64,000 nt of DNA from positions 39,298,001 to 39,362,000 of the forward strand of contig CM066314.1 in the NCBI GenBank assembly GCA_033807775.1. Direction: 5' to 3'. Of this stretch, positions 22,897 through 33,982 are shown in pieces. The notes beneath the pieces were generated by a model that was given only the letters and a program-made list of their open reading frames with translations, was not told where the DNA came from and searched no databases. How positions within the stretch are numbered: the first letter of the stretch is position 1; each line of letters opens with the position of its first letter. Position numbers and translations under genes: made by a program. The stretch comes from Saussurea involucrata. Its lineage: Eukaryota > Streptophyta > Magnoliopsida > Asterales > Asteraceae.

Positions 22897-22908
22897 TGGT
22901 ATCAGAGC
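22897..22908 (+). promoter_or_regulatory. Primer binding site of the chromovirus
   Basis: TGGTATCAGAGC two bases after the LTR, the initiator methionine tRNA complement. Confidence 0.9.
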
Positions 22909-22934
22909 AGGATTCGCCTGTCTTTTCACCATCA

Positions 22935-24000
22935 ATGGCAGATCAACAACCCGCTACCAAAGCAGACCTAGTTGATATGAATGCGACCCTTACCGCGGCA
23001 ATCGCTGATCTGATGGCGGCTGTTAACAGGCTTCAACCCAACATCCTGAACGACAACCGTCGTAGAAGAGACAGGTTTGAAGAACCGGTTATGAGACCAC
23101 GCAATGGAAATCGTAACTGGGTCGACACTTTTAGCTCCGAATCCGAAGAAGAGGAGGAGGAAGAAGAACTGACCAACGTACGAAGAAACAAGCATGACTA
23201 TCGTATGAAGGCGGATATCCCGTTCTTCTACGGAACCATGGGAGTTGAAGAGTTCTTAGACTGGCAGATTGAAGTCGATCGGTTCTTCGACATCATGGAA
23301 GTGTCCGAGCATAAACAAATAAAGATGGTTGCTTTCCGTCTCAAGAGCACCGCCGTCGTATGGTGGGACAAGCTCGTGGTCCAACGACAACGAAGAGGTC
23401 CGATTCGATCGTGGCGCGAAATGAAGCAGTTGACGATCGAACGATTCCTACCTGAAGATTACGAACAGATCCTCTACAAGATGTATCTCAATTCTCAACT
23501 GTAACCAAGGCCCGAGATCCGTGACTGACTACATCACTGAATTCCTACGGTTAACCGATCGTAATGAAATCGGGGAATCCGAAGGAAAAAAGTTAGCTCG
23601 ATACATCAGCGGCTTGAAGACCTTAATCCAAGACAAGATTGGGCTCCAAAATGTGTGGACCGTGACCGAAGCTTCGAGCTTGGCTCTAAAAGCCGAGTTG
23701 ATGGAAAATTTTGCACGCACCTCTAACTCTTATCGACGATTTCAAGGATCCAACGAAAGCTCAAACGTCACCGTCGATAAAGGGAAGAGCATTGCATCCC
23801 CTCAAGACACTAACCTGCCACACAAAGCTAATGCCGACAATCCTAGCGGTGGACCTCAATAAAAGTCTACGCCTTCCAAGACCCCCAATCCGTATGCCAA
23901 GACGATGAGTTCAAAATGTTACCGATGCGGCCAACCGGGACATCGATCCAATGAGTGCACTAATCGAAGAACGACAGCACTAGTCGACGGTGAGGAAAGC
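22935..24000 (+). pseudogene. gag: Chromovirus gag, broken
   Basis: ATG at 22935 (MADQQPATKADLVDMN) opens a frame with an acidic run (SSESEEEEEEEEL) and a capsid core: DYRMKADIPFFYGTMG, EEFLDWQIEVDRFFD, STAVVWWDKLV, RSWREMKQLTIERFLPEDYEQ. A TAA near 23502 and TGA near 23524 interrupt it. A frame change near 23860 leads to the zinc knuckle CYRCGQPGHRSNEC (about 23914-23955). Gag would package the RNA. The nonsense codons make this copy non-functional. Confidence 0.82.
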
Positions 24001-27000
24001 GATGAAGACAACCTCTATGAGGGTGCCGCATTTGCCGATGAAGAGTCTGAAGAGAGAATCAACATCGTGATCCAACGAGTGCTCCTCTCGTCCAAGGAAG
24101 AGGGCCAAAGAAAGAATCTTTTCCGATCTCATTGCTCCGTTCATAAAAAGGTATGTAACCTTATCGTCGATAATGGGAGTTGTGAAAATCTAGTGTCCCG
24201 AAAGCTAGTCGATTATCTTAACCTACCCACTCAACCTCATGAGGCTCCCTATTCTCTTAGGTGGGTCAAGAAAGGCCCGTAAGTTAGGCTCACGCAAACT
24301 TGCCGGGTACCCATATCGATCAGGAAATACTATCAAGAAGAGGTTTTATGCGACGTTCTTGATATGGATGCATGCCACATCCTATTGGGCCGACCTTGGC
24401 AATTCGATAATGACGCCACCTATAAAGGGCGAGAAAATGTCATGTTATTCCGTTGGGGCGACCGAAAGATTGTCGTGGCACCCGTTAGTGGTTTCGAAAA
24501 GACAACCGACAAGGAAATAAACAATTTGATCATCATGACTAATAGCGAGCAATAGATGGAAGAAGATGCCAAGAAAGTCGAAGTCTTTTGCCCTTTTGTT
24601 GTTAAAGGGTTAATGAGTGCAGAAAAAGTCGAGACCGAAATCCCGAAAGAAGTAAGCAAGATACTAGAAGATTTCAAGGAACTAGTTGCGGATGATTTGC
24701 CTCCCGAACTACCACCCATGAGGGATATTCAGTATCAAATTGATTTGATCCCGGGAGCTAGTCTACCGAACTTGCCCCATTATCGGATGAGCCCCAAAGA
24801 GAACGAGATCCTAAGAGAATAAGTCGAAGACTTGCTAAAAATGGGGTTTATACGAGAGTCAGCATGAGTCCGTGTGACGTACCCGTACTCCTAGTGCCAA
24901 AGAAAAACAATCAGTGGAGGATGTGCATCGATAGTAGAGCCATCAATAAGATCACCATCAAGTACCGGTTCCCTATCCCACGATTAGAAGACATGCTTGA
25001 TGAGCTGTTTGGTTCCACCGTATTCTCCAAAATCGATCTTAGAAGCGGCTACCATCAAATCCGTATTCGACCGGGGGATGAATGGAAGGTCGCCTTCAAA
25101 ACACCATTCGGGCTCTACGAATGGTTGGTTATGTCGTTCGGCATGTCTAACGCACCAAGCACCTTCATGATGACTATGAATCCGGTACCACACCCTTTCA
25201 TTGGAACTTTTGTAGTTATTTACTTTGACGATATCCTCATCTATAGCCGAGAAGAATCCGATCACCTCGATCATCTTCGCCAAGTCTTAACGGTCCTACA
25301 AGAGAATAAGCTCTACGTTAATATGAAGAAGTGCACTTTCTGCACCAACAAACTTGTGTTCCTTGGTTTCATAGTCGGAGAACACGGTATCGAGGTGGAT
25401 GAAGAAAAGGTGAAAGCCATCCGGGAGTGGCCAACACCCAAGACGGTCACCAACGTCCGTAGCTTCCATGGGCTAGCAACTTTCTATCGGAGATTCGTCC
25501 GAAATTTTAGTACCATCACCGCCCCGATCATGGAATGTCTAAAGAAAGGCAAGTTTCAATGGGGACCCGAACAAAACGAAAGCTTCACCTTAATCAAGGA
25601 AAAGCTTAGCACCGCGCCCGTTCTAGCACTACCCGATTTCGACAAAGTTTTTGAAGTAGAATGTGACATAAGTGGCATTAGGATCGGTGCTGTCCTAACC
25701 CAAGAGAAACAACCCGTCTCCTATTTTAGCGAAAGGCTTAGCGAGCCCCGACAAAAGTGGAGCACGTACCACCAAGAATTTTATGCGGTGGTTCAAGCCT
25801 TACAACAATGTGAGCACTACTAGGTTCAAAAGGAATTCGTCTTATTTACCGATCATCAAGCCCTAAAGTTTATCAATAGTCAAGAGACGGTCAACAAGAT
25901 GCACGCTCGTAGGGTAAGTTTTCTGCAAAAATTCCCTTTTGTAATTAAGCATAAATCCGGTAATCTAAACAAAGTGGCCGACGCCCTCAGCCGAAGGGCT
26001 AATCTGCTCATCACCTTATCAAATGAAATTTTTGGTTTCGAAACCTTGAAAAATCTTTATAGCGACGATAGTGATTTTAAAGACATGTGGGGAAAGTGCA
26101 ATAGCGGCACCCCTAGCGGCGATTTCTATGTCCGAGACGGTTACCTTTTCAAAGGCAACCAACTATGCATTCCCGACTCCTCCCTACCGGGAAAAGTTGA
26201 TTCGTGACTTGAACGGAGGAGGATTAAGCGGTCATCTCGGACGAGACAAAACCATCGCTAGTTTGGAAGAACGGTATTATTGGCCACACTTAAAAAAGGA
26301 CACGGGCTCGATTGTGAGAAAGTGCTACATTTGCCAAACCGCAAAAGGACGATCACAAAACACCGGTCTCTACACCCCGCTCCCGATTCCCGAAGACATT
26401 TGGCAAGACCTTTCGATGGATTTTGTGTTGGGCCTTCCCCGTACTCAAAGGGGGGTGGACTCTATTTTGTTGTGGTTGACCGTTTCTCTAAAATGAGTCA
26501 TTTTATCGCTTGCAAGAAGACCGCCGATGCAAGTAATATCGAAAGACTTTTCTTCAAAGAGGTGGTGCGTCTACATGGTGTCCCGAAAACGATCACTTCC
26601 GATCGAGACACAAAATTTCTCAGCCACTTTTGGATCACGCTTTGGCGATTGTTTGGAACGACTCTCAAGAAAAGTAGCACCGCTCACACACAAACCGACG
26701 GCCAAACAGAAGTTACTAATCGGACTTTGGGAAACATGCTTCGAAGCGTGTGTGGTGACAAGCCGAAACAATGGGACGTGGCCTTAGCACAAGTCAAGTT
26801 CGCTTACAATAGTGTGGTCCACACCGCCACCGGTCACTCTCCTTTTTCCTTGGTATACACGTCATCTCCGAGGCACGTGGTTGATTTGGTCCAACTCCCG
26901 TGAAATCCTGGAGTTAGCATCGCGGCGGGTAACATGGCTAGAGAAATGCAAGCAACAAAAGACGCCGTCAAATTACGCCTTGAAGCAACCGGTTTGAAGA

Positions 27001-27314
27001 ACAAAGCGGCAGCCGACAAACGCCGCCGGATGAAAGTATTCAACGAGGGTGACGAAGTCATGGTTTTTTTCCGGAAAGAACGATTTCCTATCGGGACTTA
27101 CGGAAAACTCCAACACATAAAGTACGATCCGTTTAAAATCACGAGAAAAATCAACGACAATGCTTACGTCGTTGCTCTTCCGGAGTCGTTACACATCTCG
27201 AATACCTTCAACGTTGCCGACATATACGAATACCACAAGGATGATCCGATTCCTTTAGACGAGAACTCGGGGTCGAGTTCTTTCGAAGTGGAGGAGACTG
27301 ATATAGAGGACTAA
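24001..27314 (+). pseudogene. pol: Chromovirus pol, broken
   Basis: Protease is marked by LIVDNGSCENLVS near 24150 (the usual DSGS is DNGS here). A frameshift near 24280 and stops at 24553-24555 and 24820-24822 follow. Reverse transcriptase has VPKKNNQWRMCIDSRAINK, FSKIDLRSGYHQIR and the catalytic YFDDILIYS near 25220. RNase H begins at ECDISGIRIGAVL, with a stop at 25821-25823 and DHQALKF after it. Integrase has HLGRDKT..CYICQTAKG, DLSMDFVLGLP, SDRDTKF and THTQTDGQTEVTNRTL in shifting frames. The C-terminus has NTFNVADIYEYH and ends at TAA 27312-27314, 16 bases inside the 3' LTR. Confidence 0.85.
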
Positions 27315-27797
27315 GCAGCAAAAATCAAGAGTCAAATCGAAAGCCAAATCAGAAAACCAAAAAAAAAACAGTAAGTTGTGCGGGTAAGCATGCGGCTTAA
27401 ACCCACGCAACAGGTCGCGCAGGATTCCTTATCACTTTTGCACCGCTTTTCCCTTTTTCCTTCTCTTCGCCTACGTCATCATCCACCCACTCACTTTACA
27501 ATTGCTTTGAGTTACAAGTCTTTTATTATTATATTTTATTATTATCTTTTAATTATTTTTAGATTAAGATTAAAGTTTAAATTCCTTATTTATCTTTTAT
27601 TAGTTTAGTATTTATCTTGCTACTAATTTAGATTATAAATAGGGTTGATAGGTTTCTTTATTAATCAGTTTATTGATTAATAAAAGTTCATATTTTTAAG
27701 AGTTTTCTCTTAAGTTTTGAGTTTTACGTTTCGTAATTCTCGTCTATCAAAAAGGTTTAGACGCTTGTCAATCATTCCGCAAATCTATGTTGCGTCA
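27299..27797 (+). repeat. 3' LTR of the chromovirus
   Basis: 499 bases matching 22399-22894 with scattered differences and small indels (an ATATTTTATT duplication near 27528, a TTATTGAT insertion near 27671). Confidence 0.92.
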
Positions 27798-28093
27798 CAT
27801 AGCCTTAGGCCATCAGTACCCCATGAGAGAATCTTTCAAAGATTCCAGCTCCACATCAGCGCCACATCAGCTTTTCTTCCATCCCTCACTCAATCCCTAA
27901 CAATCCCTAAACACCCTTACCCCATTCCCTCAAACCCTTTTGCCACCTTATTTATTTTAATTCTTTTATTTATACATTTAATTATTTAACAAAAAAAATA
28001 TTTATATATTTTTTAATAAATAAAAATAAGATAAATAATAAAAATAAAAATTCACACCATTCATTAAAAATAAAAATTACAAAATACAAAACA

Positions 28094-28618
28094 CTACCAA
28101 TTATGAAATTTTTGAATTTGCTCTTTTCTCGCTAAAGTAACCCTCAAAGCGTTTCTCGTAAGGTGATCATGCGGGGTCATGAAAAACTCGAAGTCTTTCT
28201 CAAATCGTTTTGAGCGTTCGATTTCGAGTTCTTGTTCCAACCTATGTCGTTCGAGTTTTGAGCGTTCGATTTCGAGATCGAGTTTTTTCATTTTGTATTC
28301 CATTGTATCATCAATCTTGTCGTTGAACGTCATCAACAACTGAGTAACACTTTCGTCCGTATTCGCCCCGGACGTATTACTCGTTGATGATTTTTTTGCC
28401 TTGTTTCTCCCGATGGGTCGTTGAATTTGCTCGTCATCGTCATCATCGGAAGGTTGGGTACGTTTTGAACCCCGCGATGAAGTTGTCGTCATCGTTGGAA
28501 CGACTCCCCATTTTGGACATTTTTTTAGGACGTCCCAAGCTTGTTCGTGAGTGAAAGCAACTTTATGGCGTGCTAGATACCGTTCGTGTGCCGTTCGGGA
28601 TATATCGGCCTCACTCAT
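28094..28618 (-). pseudogene. PIF/Harbinger ORF1 (Myb/NAM-associated-like), C-terminal part
   Basis: Read on the minus strand from MSEADISRTAHERYLARHK, it shows the FTHEQAWDVLKKCPKWG block, an acidic linker (QPSDDDDDEQ), the RPIGRNKAKK signature and a C-terminal charged helix with EIERSKLERHRLEQELEIERSK. This is the layout of the C-terminal half of Harbinger ORF1 proteins, DNA-binding partners of the transposase, often annotated as NAM-associated. The N-terminal Myb-like part is missing: the frame ends where the inverted-repeat arm begins (28644). Flank 27808-28090 (TTA|GGCCATCAGTACCCC, CCACATCAGCGCCACATCAGC) looks like the element's own terminus. No transposase ORF is present. Confidence 0.7.
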
Positions 28619-28643
28619 CCCGCTTGATCTATTATTGAGCAAG

Positions 28644-29032
28644 TTGTGATTTTAAATAACCGTTACATATATTATGAAAAAAATAATCAAATAATAATTA
28701 AAAAGACAATAGTAATTGGTAATTAAAATATATTAATTAATATTATAAAATATATAAAATAATTTATATGATTAACAATAACACTAAATAATTAAAAATT
28801 AATATCAATATGTAATTAAAATTTAATTTAATAATTTTCAATTAATAATAATTATATTTAATATTTAATATTTATTTATAATAATAGTTAATAAATAATA
28901 ATTAATATTAATAAGAGCACTATTGGAATATTTACAAAAAGCTACTCCAAGTAACGTTTCAAAAAACTAGCTTATGATTATTCAAACATGTATCCAGAAA
29001 AAAAGCTAACTGTTTTTTTGCCAAACGATGCC
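28644..29032. repeat. Right inverted arm of the Harbinger-like block
   Basis: Reverse complement of 2497-2805 plus 3836-3941 with moderate divergence. It ends CCAAACGATGCC|TTA. Confidence 0.75.
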
Positions 29033-29140
29033 TTAGTGAAAGATAATTATGTTGAATACTGTCTATATATGACATACTTCAAAACACAACATTTGTCTCA
29101 ACCTGTGCTATTTCTTTTCTAAGAGCATACATATTCAATA

Positions 29141-29525
29141 GGGAAATTAATTAAAATACCCTAAGTCAAACCAACTGTTATCAAAGTACCCCAAAAAATT
29201 ATTTTCTTACCGAAATGCCCTCTTTTTCCGCGATAAAATCCCGCGATCGCGGGTAGGGACTGAAAGTGTAAAATTTTGCAAGATTATTTACACTTTCAGT
29301 CCCCATAGCGGGCCATCGCGGGCCGCGTTTGAGCCATCGCGGACCGCAATCGCGGGGGCCAGGGACTGAAAGTGTAAATATTTCTTGCAAAAATTTTCAC
29401 AATTGGTCCCTGACCGCGATCGCGGGATCCTATCGCGGAAAAAGAGGGCATTTCGGTAAGAAAATAATTTTTTAGGGTACTTTGGTAACAGTTGGTCAAA
29501 CTTAGGGTATTTTAATTAATTTCCC
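29141..29525. mobile_element. GC-palindrome foldback element, copy 2
   Basis: GGGAAATTAATT start, AATTAATTTCCC end. The 9-bp target duplication TATTCAATA is perfect (29132-29140 and 29526-29534), which points to Mutator-like transposition. CCGCGATCGCGGG palindromes lie near 29240, 29345 and 29415 in arms with ACTGAAAGTGTAAA blocks. Confidence 0.88.
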
Positions 29526-29550
29526 TATTCAATAACTATGCTATTTTCAA

Positions 29551-31008
29551 GAGCATTCCCAACTACTTTGTTTTAACAATTCTATTATTAACTATATTAC
29601 TAAAATATTCAATACTTGTAATAAAATATTATTATTTTTTAAATATATAATTTCAATCTCTTCTATTGGTGAGAAAGCACTAAATATTAAATTTCTCTTT
29701 TAAATATGAAGTTTTAGATATTTATTTTAGGGAAATTAATTAAAATGCCAAAAGTCCAACTTCAAGTTACCAAAATGCCACAAATCTCTTCCAGTTTGTA
29801 AAAATACCATTTTTTTCGCGATGGGAACCCGCGATCGCGGGCTCAAGCACCAATTTTGACACTTTTTGAAACTTGCAGGGACCAATTTTGAAACTTTTGG
29901 CCCGCGTTCACCCGCGTCGAAATTGTGATTTTGATTTGATATTTACACTTTCAACCCCTATACTTATTTACTAACTTTACTTTATACCTTTTACTTTCAT
30001 AATTTAATTTTACATTTAACACATATAATCGTTTATTAACTAAAATACGTTAAAAAAATACGTTTTAATTTTAACAAGTTACACCATTATAATCGTCTTT
30101 TCGATACGTTCGAAATGAGCCCAATCTTGAATTTTTTTGATTTATATATTTTAATATATATCATATATAGTACATCAAAATATTTTTAATATTTACAATT
30201 TATACCTTTATAGTTAATTATTTAATTTATGGTACTCTTATAGTTAATGCGATAGGAGTGTAAAACAAAATTGAGAATACGTTAAAAAAATGAATTTTCG
30301 CAGGCAAAAAATATTTTTATGTAGTGTATATGATATATATTAAAATATATAAATCCAAAAAAATTCAAGATTGGGCTCATTTCGAACGTATCGAAGAGAC
30401 GATTATAATGATGTAACTTGTTAAAATTAAAACGTATTTTTTTAACGTGTTTTAGTTAATAAACGATTATATGTGTTAAATGTAAAATTAAATTTATGAA
30501 AGTAAAAGGTATAAAGTAAATTTAGTAAATAAGTATAGGGGTTGAAAGTGTAACATTTCATTTTAAATTCATAAAATTGGACGGTGAATAGTGGTCGGTT
30601 CAAATTTTCAAAAAATATCCCTGGAATTTTTCAAAAATGGTCATTTGCAATTGAAAATTCACAAAATAAATCCATCGCGGGATTCCTTCGCGATCGCGGG
30701 ATTGAATTTTTCAAAAATGGTCCCTGCAAGTTTAAAAAAGTGTCAGAAATGGTCCCTGAGCCCGCGATCGCGGGCTCCATAGTGGAAAAAGGGTATTTTA
30801 GCAAACTGTAAGAGATTTAGGGCATTTTGGTAACACTTGGTCAAACTTAAGGTATTTTAATTAATTTCCCTTTATTTAAACTTGGAGATTTCTACCATCT
30901 CTATCTTTTTTTTCTCTATTTTAACATATGATATAATATACTATTGTGGAAAAAGTATGCCCTAAATCTTAAAAATTTCTATTTTAACATAGTTGTTGGA
31001 GAAACTTT
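29551..31008. mobile_element. GAGCAT-type MITE split by foldback copy 3
   Basis: Left end GAGCATTCCCAACTA, right end TTTTAACATAGTTGTTGGAGAAAC. Both match the ends and body of the MITE at 44526-44894, so after removing 29730-30870 this is a roughly 320-bp relative. Target duplication not clear. Confidence 0.55.
29730..30870. mobile_element. GC-palindrome foldback element, copy 3
   Basis: GGGAAATTAATTAAAATGCC start and mirrored end. The flanks TTTATTTTA and TTTATTTAA match at 8 of 9 bases. CCCGCGATCGCGGG palindromes lie near 29828, 30689 and 30761. Much of the interior (about 29943-30160 against 30330-30560) is also inverted, so nearly all 1,141 bases can fold back. No coding frame is convincing. 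Confidence 0.85.
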
Positions 31009-31439
31009 AAACAAAGGGCTAATAACTAAAAAGATTAATATAAAAAATAGACAATTTTTATTTTATTTTTCTAAAAATTATTATGATATTTAATCTTTTG
31101 TTAAATAAGACTATAAAATCTAAATCAAATAAAATCTTATTTAATAAAAAATTAACATAATAAAAAAGTGATTTATTTAAAAAGAAAATTATGATAAAGA
31201 TTCGATTTGTTTTGTTAAAAAAATCTAAAATTATGAATCATAACAACTCAGCTTATGCTTTGCGTCGGCATTGAGTGATGAGATGGACGACAAAACTTAA
31301 TTGGCGTCTTCTCCACCCGATCATTTCCAATCCAACGCTTCTCCTCCTCCTCACATATTTTGCATGCTTGACACGTATTTAATGCTTTCATTCTCACAAT
31401 TCGACCTTTTTACCCCCTTTCTTTACCTCATACACACAT
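31009..31439. other. Upstream region of the PIP5K gene
   Basis: AT-rich to about 31240, then more balanced sequence with CT-rich runs (TCTTCTCCACCCG, CTTCTCCTCCTCC). No clear TATA-box stands out. The core promoter is expected here but I cannot place it. Confidence 0.4.
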
Positions 31440-31612
31440 GGAAAACCAACTACCGAGCTCCCAAATAACTCTCTGATTTGCTGAGGGTTCAACTTCCAAT
31501 CGGACTCTTTTTTTCCTTACTTCACCACTGGATCTTGCTCATCTGTTCGATTTACTCAGGCTTGATGCTGAAATTAGCCTAAATTTGTTTGGTTTGATTT
31601 GATTTGTAGCAG
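31440..31612 (+). other. PIP5K: Probable 5' UTR exon of PIP5K
   Basis: CT-rich leader-like sequence without a useful ATG frame, ending at TTTGTAGCAG|GTGAGC, a strong donor at 31613. The start is uncertain. Confidence 0.45.
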
Positions 31613-33980
31613 GTGAGCTCTTCCATGGTTTCTTGTCATTATTCGTGAATTTGGATGGTCATTGACTTCAGAACAGTAGGATTTTATTTCTTCTTCTTTG
31701 TAAATTTTTTGCTGATTTGCTTGTCTTAAAATCTGCAAAAAAACAGACAGGATTGACGGTTTAAGCAGAATGGTTTCGAATATGTAGTGGTTTCTTATGA
31801 ACAGTGTTGCGATATTTGAGGTTAATTAGTATATATGTTTATTATGTATTCACGCCTGGTTTGTTTAAATCCTCACCATCCATGGTCGTTTACTGCAGGA
31901 ATGTGTTGATATGGATTTGGTACTTTAGGATAAATGTCTGGATTTAGGCATTAATTGAACTACCTTTGTTGAACTATTAACGTAGTCTTGGGGGGGCCGT
32001 GCTGTAGTCAAGGTCAATTTCTTATTAATGTTCAATAACAATTACATTGTTCGATGCATGGAAACAGGGAGTGTTTTTTGATTTCAGTTGTTATTTAGAT
32101 AAATATTTAAAAAGAATGGATAGAGATTACTCTAGCTATATATCCAATTATATATCTAGCATTAATTACTCTGGGATATAATGCAATATCTATTTGTATC
32201 ATCCAAACACAGTTTCTTGTGGTTAATTGATTCTGACGACTTGTGCTGGAACTATTCAAACATTCTATAGTCTGTTGACAATTGTTTACGCCCAGCTTGT
32301 TTTACTCTTCTAGAAGAGAAGGGAAGTGTTCCAAATTTTACTTATGCTAAAGCAACTATTTATCAATACACACACCCACACATACTTGTGGGAGCTTTCC
32401 TTGGTGATGGTAATTCACTTATCTTGAATACTAGAGACTTAACGTTTCTGAGAATCCTTTTACTGTTAACCAATTAAAATTTACAAGTTAGATCTACTCA
32501 TAGATTACCGAGGCCAAGAATTAGGACAGTCTATTGTTTAGTCTATATCTGTTTCTTATTACTTATCACTCTATTACAGTTTATTAATTCCATTAGTTTT
32601 CTTATTAACCAAAATGATTACATTCATATACAAAGTGCAAGAGCATGTGGATGTTAGGCTGTACCAAAGATCGAATATGACATAACTATACAAAAAATTC
32701 ATGCCAAGAAAATAGATAAAGAAAGCCAGGAAGACAGGCTTATGTCAAAGGCCAATAAGAAGGTTCAATAGAACATAAGATCATTAAACAAGACCAAAGA
32801 AAACCAATAAAGAACATGTTACTTGCATAACTCCTGTATTTTGGTTGTACCTGTAATTATAAATTCCACAGAACTTATATCATTCAAGGGCTACAGAACA
32901 CCGAGAAATAATGAAGTCCAACTAAAAGTGTTGTTACTGTATAGCATGTGTGGAACAAGGTTCTTCATCCAGTTTTAAAGTTAATATATAGAGTTCAACT
33001 TCACTCTTCATCACCTATGCAAAATCAATGGTGTCAATGGCTCTAAAGTTAAAAAGAAGTGACTGAATAACCAAAAAGATTGTTATAAAGTTCAGGTGCA
33101 TCTTCTTTGTAAGTTCCAATATTCTGCTTCAGTAGTATAAACGTCTTTTCTTTGGGGTCCATAAACAGTTTTGAATGGAGGTGTGATGCAGCTTCCTGAT
33201 GTAAATAATTTATAGCAAATTGATGCATCTTATTTACTAGGTTTTAGAAACTAGTTACTAGTACATGATATGCTTAGGGAACACGATTCAACTAGTTTAT
33301 CCCATAAACTTTGGTATATGTTACTCATAATTTATCCATTGTATGACCTGATATTGAAGCTTAAGATGTTTTAATCACTTGACAGAAAATATGTGATGTA
33401 TCTACTGCATAAGTCAAAATATATTTTTATCTAGTTGTTAAAAATTAAAATAGATCTTTTAAGGTAAAATGTAAGAGATTTTGCAAGAAAGAATGCGAGG
33501 TGTATAATGAGTTGCTTTCGTTGTTGTGGAATATGAAGCCTTCGTATCTTAATGCACACATTTAATTTATTCGGAGCTAGGAAGCCGCTCATACCATATT
33601 TTGTTAAATGGATATCTGTGTTATGATACAAGCGTCAGTTTAAAAAAAATAAAAATAGGTGAGATTCTGTCCCATCATGTATGCAAAGTGACTTTGAACA
33701 TATTGCAAATTATGAATCGACTGTCCCCCAGATACTTGCACGAATTCATTCAAACATCTCTTGTACTTTATAACTTCTACCATCTACTGAGAAAATGTCT
33801 GAAATTTTAATTTAGGACTGCAATATCAGTTAGATATGGGTACGCTTCTGATCTATTTTATAGACACGTATAAGTTGTCTTTGGTTTTTCTTTTCTGCAT
33901 GATAAGTTGTTGAGCCTGAAATCCTGCTAACTGTATTTCACAATCTCATGATGTTTTGCTGTGTATACCTCATGGTTTCA
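31613..33980 (+). other. PIP5K: Probable 5' UTR intron of PIP5K
   Basis: About 2.4 kb of T-rich sequence without coding frames, from GTGAGC to the acceptor CATGGTTTCAG at 33980, three bases before the chosen ATG. No nested element with clear ends is seen in it. Confidence 0.5.
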
Positions 33981-33982
33981 GG

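Larger units (their letters stand above)
22399..27797 (+). mobile_element. Ty3/gypsy chromovirus (CRM/Reina-like)
   Basis: LTRs 22399-22894 and 27299-27797, initiator-Met primer site, gag with one zinc knuckle, protease, RT, RNase H and integrase in gypsy order. The target duplication CATAG is perfect (22394-22398 and 27798-27802). The last reading frame ends inside the 3' LTR, as reported for the CRM lineage, and the capsid and PPMRDIQ..IDLIPGASLPNLPHYRMSPKE block fit CRM-like chromoviruses. The element is about 5.4 kb and is broken by several stops and frameshifts. Confidence 0.88.
2497..29032. mobile_element. Nested block bounded by PIF/Harbinger-type termini
   Basis: The left end GGCATCGTTTGG at 2497 and the right end CCAAACGATGCC at 29021-29032 are inverted copies of each other, each flanked by TTA (2494-2496 and 29033-29035), the signature of PIF/Harbinger or Tourist elements. 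The inverted similarity extends about 390 bases inwards: left 2497-2805 continued at 3836-3941, right 28644-29032, both ending near TTTAAAATCACAA. Everything between is filled by later insertions plus a truncated ORF1. A second Harbinger-like end (CCAAACATAGCC before TTA at 27805-27807, split by the chromovirus) lies inside, so the block could be two related elements side by side rather than one. Confidence 0.65.
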
